Below the pieces are notes generated by a model. It was given only the letters and a program-made list of their open reading frames with translations. It had not been told where the DNA came from and did no database searches. From NCBI GenBank assembly GCA_016256075.1, contig SDVU01000832.1, forward strand, positions 1 to 10,221: 10,221 bases of DNA. Reading direction: 5' to 3'. This document shows, one piece after another, positions 6,228 to 10,221 of the stretch. The stretch is from Dictyocoela muelleri (lineage: Eukaryota > Microsporidia). The number at the start of each line of letters is the position of its first letter. The stretch's first letter is position 1. The position numbers were made by a program, and so were the translations under genes.

Positions 6228-7577
6228 ATGAAGATCGAAGAAAATGGTGTTATAATATCAAAATCATCTGACGTGTTCTACAATCCATCACAAACACTTA
6301 ATCGCACATTATCGGTAATCTTTTTAAAAACTATACCTAATAGATTCACACTTCTTGAATGTATGTCGGCTACTGGCCTGAGATCAATTCTATATTTAAA
6401 GAACCTAAATGCTAAAATAACACTTAACGACAAATCAAAGGCTGCGTACACCCAAATTCTCCAAAATCTTAAAATTAATAATTTTATAAATTTTTGTGAA
6501 AAAGAAAAATTAGACAATCGGGATCAGTGTGAATCAGATTTAAATCCTATAGTTTATAATCTTGATTGTAACATTCTCATGCTTTCACATTCATTTGATG
6601 TCATCGATATAGACCCTTTTGGTTCACCAATGCCATATTTAAGAGCTGCATTTCGGTCCGTAAAACATAAGGGTATACTGTGTATCACGGCAACTGATAC
6701 AGCTGTCTTATGTTGCAACAGGAATAAGTGTTTTTTAAAATATTCTGTTCTCACAAGAAAAACGCAAAATTATGATCAAATAGCTATACGGGTACTTTTA
6801 GGCGCAGTTTGCATAGAAGCATCGCGAAATAATTGTTATATAGAGCCTCTTTTTAGTGTATCAATTGATTTTTATGTTAGAATTTTCATAAGGGTTTATA
6901 AACAAGTTAAACTTCAGGTAGCATATTACAAAATGTGTTATTGTTTAAAATATTGTGAAAGAGAAGATGTAGTTAAGATTAAAAGGAATAATAGAAATTG
7001 TAAAAATAATAACAATTACAAAAGTTATAAAGATGAAATCAAAAGTTATAAAGATGAAATCAAAAGTTATAAAGATAAAATCAAAAATAATAATTCGATA
7101 CCCTCATCCTGTGATTTGTGCAATCAAAAAATATTACTTTGTGGTCCTTTTTATGATGGATCATTGAACAATAGGAATATAATTCAAGAAATGATTGTTA
7201 TAAACAATGAATTGATAAAAAATGAAAAAAACATCGGGAATGAGAAGATAAATGGATTGTTAACTGTTATAAAAAATGAGCTAAACATTTTTGAAAGTTA
7301 TAATTTATCATATTTAACTAAACTTATAGGGATAAGTTCAATTCCTATGAAAAAAATTATGTCTGCAATTGTTAAGAATAATTATAAGGTATCACTCGTC
7401 CACTCATCAATGACCAGTATCAAGACTGATATGCCTTTATTAGAACTTTTAAGTTTGTTAAAAGGAATTAAAGATAAAGAAATTGATATTGAGCCTGAAA
7501 TTGAAATAATATTTAAAGACCTGAAGAATAGAGGTGTAAACAAAAATGGTACAGGTCCATTGAAAAAGACTAGATAA
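6228..7577 (+). CDS. TRM1: tRNA (guanine26-N2)-dimethyltransferase Trm1
   Basis: Transfers two methyl groups from S-adenosylmethionine to N2 of guanosine 26 of tRNAs. It is 449 residues long, against about 380 in archaea and 570 in yeast. Visible family motifs are VFYNP..TLNR (16-26), the SAM-binding LLECMSATGLRSI (42-54), FDVIDIDPFGSP with the catalytic-region DPFGSP (123-134), TATDTAVLC (154-162), RVLLG...EAS.....IEPLFSVS (188-212), the Cys pair C295/C298 in CDLCNQKILLCGPFYDGSL, and SSMTSIKTDMPL near the C-terminus (393-404). It starts almost at the conserved core, with no N-terminal targeting extension like that of yeast, so a nuclear or cytosolic site is expected. A Lys/Asn-rich insertion at about 244-291 contains three tandem SYKDEIK units and separates the two Cys-containing strands. 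The gene appears complete and intron-free. Confidence 0.96.
   Translation: MKIEENGVIISKSSDVFYNPSQTLNRTLSVIFLKTIPNRFTLLECMSATGLRSILYLKNLNAKITLNDKSKAAYTQILQNLKINNFINFCEKEKLDNRDQCESDLNPIVYNLDCNILMLSHSFDVIDIDPFGSPMPYLRAAFRSVKHKGILCITATDTAVLCCNRNKCFLKYSVLTRKTQNYDQIAIRVLLGAVCIEASRNNCYIEPLFSVSIDFYVRIFIRVYKQVKLQVAYYKMCYCLKYCEREDVVKIKRNNRNCKNNNNYKSYKDEIKSYKDEIKSYKDKIKNNNSIPSSCDLCNQKILLCGPFYDGSLNNRNIIQEMIVINNELIKNEKNIGNEKINGLLTVIKNELNIFESYNLSYLTKLIGISSIPMKKIMSAIVKNNYKVSLVHSSMTSIKTDMPLLELLSLLKGIKDKEIDIEPEIEIIFKDLKNRGVNKNGTGPLKKTR
7020..7082 (+). repeat. in-frame 21-bp tandem repeat x3 in trm1
   Basis: Three 21-bp units of AAAAGTTATAAAGATGAAAT plus C. The first two are identical and the third has one change. 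They encode (K)SYKDEIK repeats at residues 265-285. A multiple of three keeps the frame, so copy number could vary between strains. Confidence 0.92.
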
Positions 7578-7581
7578 ATAA
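7576..7581 (+). terminator. AATAAA signal overlapping the trm1 stop
   Basis: AATAAA begins on the second base of the TAA stop codon at 7575-7577. The same stop-proximal placement is seen at the CCCH gene. Confidence 0.42.
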
Positions 7582-7784
7582 AAATTCGAAATGATTTTTT
7601 CAATAATATTGAAGAAAATAAAATTTTTATCATAAACAGTAATAAAATTCAATATCTTATAATAACGAATACCTTTGGATCTAGACTTAATTTTTCTTTC
7701 CTATTAATAAAAAAAGGAAAAATATTACTTAACAAAAAATTAAATTTAAATCAAGTCTTAATCTATTCAAAAAAAAATCGAGAT

Positions 7785-7792
7785 AATTTTTT
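7785..7792. repeat. putative 8-bp target-site duplication, left
   Basis: AATTTTTT, matched by 8071-8078 on the other side of the foldback. An 8-bp duplication would suit a Merlin- or hAT-mobilised MITE, but a T-rich octamer can recur by chance. Confidence 0.45.
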
Positions 7793-8070
7793 GTTCTACC
7801 CCTCCCTAGAGGCCCCCCCCCATTGAAAAAAATATCAAAAACTATGAAATATGGCATTATTGAATGATAATGAAAATTTTCTGAAATGATCTACTATAGA
7901 TATTGTAGAAATGGTTTTTTTTTATAGGCTTCTATTACCAAGTTTAAATAAAAACTGATTTCTACAATATGTATAGAAGATCATATGAGAAAAATTTTAT
8001 TATCATTCAATAATGCCATATTTCGTAGTTTTTGATTTTTTTCAAGGGGTCTCTAAGGAAAGGTAGAACC
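7793..8070. repeat. foldback MITE, second family (278 bp)
   Basis: Two arms of about 130 bp pair closely: GTTCTACCCCTCCCTAGAGG at the left and its counterpart CTCTAAGGAAAGGTAGAAC at the right, with an almost perfect inner stretch around GGCATTATTGAATGATAAT. The loop lies near 7925-7945. The left arm has a C run (7812-7821) shortened in the right arm. It is flanked by the 8-base direct repeat AATTTTTT at 7785-7792 and 8071-8078, a plausible target duplication although low in complexity. It is non-coding and unrelated in terminal sequence to the foldbacks at 2025 and 3459. Confidence 0.9.
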
Positions 8071-8078
8071 AATTTTTT
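8071..8078. repeat. putative 8-bp target-site duplication, right
   Basis: AATTTTTT, the partner of 7785-7792. Confidence 0.45.
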
Positions 8079-8359
8079 ATATAATAGTAATAGGTTGGTT
8101 TTTAGAAAACTTATCTAGATTCCTGTTTTTTTATCTCAATTTGATCGCCTTTTTAATAAATTATGAAAACATTTAGAGTTTGAATGTTTAATACCTATAT
8201 CCCCAATAAATTCACATTTATATATGGCAAACCGTTTCATGAGTATAATCTGAATCTTATAAATTATATAAGCACTATGTTAGGCTATCAACCGTTCGAC
8301 CATCAGGTGTCGAAACGGCGGATTTTTGTTTTTTTTTGTCACCAAAAAAATCTTACCTC

Positions 8360-9817
8360 GTTGTATTGTGATGATATAAAAATAGCAAATACAAGGTGAG
8401 AAAAAAATATGTACAATGGACACACTTACCAGTTTCAGAATAAAGTAAATAATACAAAACATTGGATATGGGTTAAGCGAAAATTAAAACGTTATATTTT
8501 TGCAGGAGTAAATAATACAATAATAAACATAAAAGATCATGTTAAATGTGAGAAAATTTATAAAAAAATAAAGCTCCGAGCTTAAGAGATAAGGTATACA
8601 AAGGAGCCGCCAATAATAACGAGAGGCCTGGTGATATATTTTTTTCAAAATTAAAAATAGCGCCTCCATTATTATTAAAAGAATTGCCTAAAATAAAAAA
8701 ATTAAATAAAAAAATACAAAATATATAAAAAGAATAGTAGTTTACATATTTACCGGTGATATTTAAGAAAAAAATTTCACGTACAGCTATGAACTTTTTT
8801 ACAATACGACAGTAGAATAAATGATTGAACTAGGCACGAGATATTTACAAGGGATGGAACTTCCCTCCTCTGGGGAGTCTAAAAAATTAACCTGGTGAAA
8901 GGAGAGTAGAAACTGTATAACAAAGAATATGTAAAAAATATTCTGAATTCAGGGGTGCTTTTTTTACATATTCTTTGTTTTTACAGTTTCTACCCTCCTT
9001 TCACCAGGTTCATTTTTTCGACTCCCACGAATGAGGAAAGTTCTTAAAAGATATACATATGTTTAAACTATATATTAAAAAATTAGTATTGCGAGGGAAA
9101 AATTAGATCTATTCTGAGGAATTTTTTTCCAGTTATATGTAATAATGGCATAAATTAATAATATCATTCTATAATTAGTTTATATATTTATGAAAAATAT
9201 GAGTAAAATAATTTATTTAAATGTGTTTAATTATTTGAAATCTAAATTTCTGAAAGATTACATCTATAATATAAGTATTTAATTTAAAATAGCTGCTTTG
9301 TTCACCATTAAAAAAGTATTTTTGAATTCTAATATATACAGGTTTTTTTTACCTTTACCAAGTTTTATAAAGATCAATTCAATTTTTAGGTTTTGTTAAA
9401 GAATAAAGATGATTTTTTAAACCATTTTTTTTAGAAAATTAATGCATTGTCGTTTGTCTCACTTGATAATCTTTTAGATGAATTTAACGAATTAAATCTA
9501 TATATTCAAAAAATAAACAATTACATGAATTAAAAAATTTTGAAGCGTTTTAAATATTCTTATGGGAATCATATTTTTGAACAAAAATTCTAAAATTCAA
9601 TATTTTTTCCACGGTTTTTATCTGTTCACGAAAAAATTATAAAAGATTTATAAGAAACAAATAATGTATTAGAAGGATGGTACTTTCTTTAAATGCCAAT
9701 ATTTATCAAGCAAGTCCTAGTGTACAAGAAAAGTATATGATTTCGAAGAATGAACACACAATAGCCGAAAATAAAATTCGCGGATCGTTTATTATTTTCA
9801 GTATGAACAAATTCTAG
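8360..9817 (+). pseudogene. MULE (Mutator-like) transposase relic, split by a foldback
   Basis: Scattered frames in the correct order match a Mutator-like transposase. An N-terminal FLYWCH-like domain reads YNGHTYQFQNKVNNTKHWIW and on to IKDHVKC (about 8409-8552). Its Trp and His are kept but the usual Cys ligands are partly lost. After a frameshift, LRDKVYKG, NNERPGDIFFSKL and PPLLLKELPKIKKLNKKIQN run to 8728. FLQYDSRIND..R.EIFT follows to about 8852. Beyond the foldback at 8856-9043 come GIFFQLYVIMA (9118-9150), VSLDNLLDEFNEL (from 9444) and PRFLSVHEKII..ETNNVLEGW (9606-9679), the family's NN.EGW signature. AENKIRG follows near the C-terminus, with a stop at 9815-9817. I count at least six frameshifts or stops. 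The DGTFK region with the catalytic Asp is not readable. The frame is open upstream to 8184, but residues before 8360 match nothing I know. Confidence 0.82.
8856..9043. repeat. foldback element inserted in the MULE relic (188 bp)
   Basis: The arms of about 83 bp are GGAACTTCCCTCCTCTGGGG at the left end and the complement CACGAATGAGGAAAGTTC at the right. A nearly perfect inner block runs AACCTGGTGAAAGGAG..TAGAAACTGT..AACAAAGAATATGTAAAAAA. The loop, around 8939-8957, contains GAATTC. MULE coding remnants lie on both sides, so it probably inserted into the MULE. No convincing target duplication remains. Confidence 0.9.
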
Positions 9818-10221
9818 TGACTTATCTGCAAATGATAATGAAAAAATATTTTTACAAATTAAAATGATTACTCTATGGTATATAAGGTTTAAAACTATAG
9901 GATTTTTATTAAAATTGGGGAAATTAATATTATTAATTTTGATAATTTTCTAAATCTTTTTAAATGTTCTTTTTATTTATTTAATGTTTTTTTTGGTGGT
10001 AAAAAAAAATCAAAAATTCGGTTTTCCGCCTTCTAGAAGCGAAACCGCGGATAAATATAATTTTTTATGTATATATGGTAAACTTTTGCTACTGTCCTAA
10101 TATAAAAAGATCTCTTTTGCAATATAGAAATATTAGCAGACAGGAAACTTCAAATTGTAAAGATTTTTATTTTCTTCTAAAAATTTCCTTGATGTTTTTA
10201 TTTTGTCGTTTAGATATATAA
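9818..10221. other. AT-rich DNA with a short palindrome
   Basis: No gene is recognised. At 10019-10047 there is a GC-richer imperfect hairpin, CGGTTTTCCGC..TTCTAGAA..GCGAAACCG, centred on CTTCTAGAAG. Just before it lie T- and A-runs. The palindrome could be the tip of another foldback or a chance feature. Confidence 0.5.

Noticed and set aside
6278-6754. Two - strand frames (6278-6517 and 6554-6754)
   Set aside because: Both are antisense to the conserved Trm1 core and show no motif of their own.
7382-7652. Two overlapping - strand frames rich in Ile, Phe and Ser
   Set aside because: Antisense to the Trm1 C-terminus. The hydrophobic look comes from complementing Lys/Asn-rich codons.
8280-8669. 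Two - strand frames (8280-8462 and 8484-8669)
   Set aside because: Antisense to the MULE FLYWCH-like region, with no recognisable domain.

Overview
The window is very AT-rich eukaryotic DNA, with short intron-free genes separated by long decayed intergenic stretches. It most likely comes from a microsporidian with an expanded, transposon-laden genome. Both intact genes have a CCC/CCCC triplet 2-5 bases before the ATG, which is the start-site signature known from microsporidia. Both also have an AATAAA hexamer on top of the stop codon. The tRNA methyltransferase is reduced, as is typical of that group. I cannot name the species.

Only two genes look intact, and they lie in tandem on the + strand in the middle. 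The first (4957-5319) encodes a 120-residue protein with two CCCH zinc fingers in the style of the ZC3H4/6/8 family. The second (6228-7577) is Trm1, the tRNA guanosine-26 N2,N2-dimethyltransferase. Each is preceded by a diverged copy of the same ~400-bp repeat. The gene-proximal end of that repeat reads on the - strand as a tRNA-like head with Pol III A and B boxes, so it is SINE-like.

The rest is mostly a graveyard of DNA transposons. From left to right it holds: AT-rich DNA with a possible decayed reading frame (627-870); a GC-richer islet of unknown origin (1081-1564); the N-terminal BED zinc finger of a hAT-type transposase (1736-1961); and a symmetrical composite (2025-3743). In the composite a Merlin (IS1016/ISXO2-like) element with ~33-bp terminal inverted repeats and a broken transposase sits between two near-perfect foldback elements of one family, and a third foldback is nested inside it. 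Right of Trm1 come a separate 278-bp foldback (7793-8070) and the remains of a MULE (Mutator-like) transposase (about 8360-9817), itself split by a fifth foldback (8856-9043). The last 400 bases hold nothing recognisable beyond a short palindrome.

The main points of interest are the mirror-symmetric foldback-Merlin-foldback arrangement, the tRNA-derived repeats placed just upstream of both genes, and the host-style CCC start motif in front of the Merlin and hAT reading frames.
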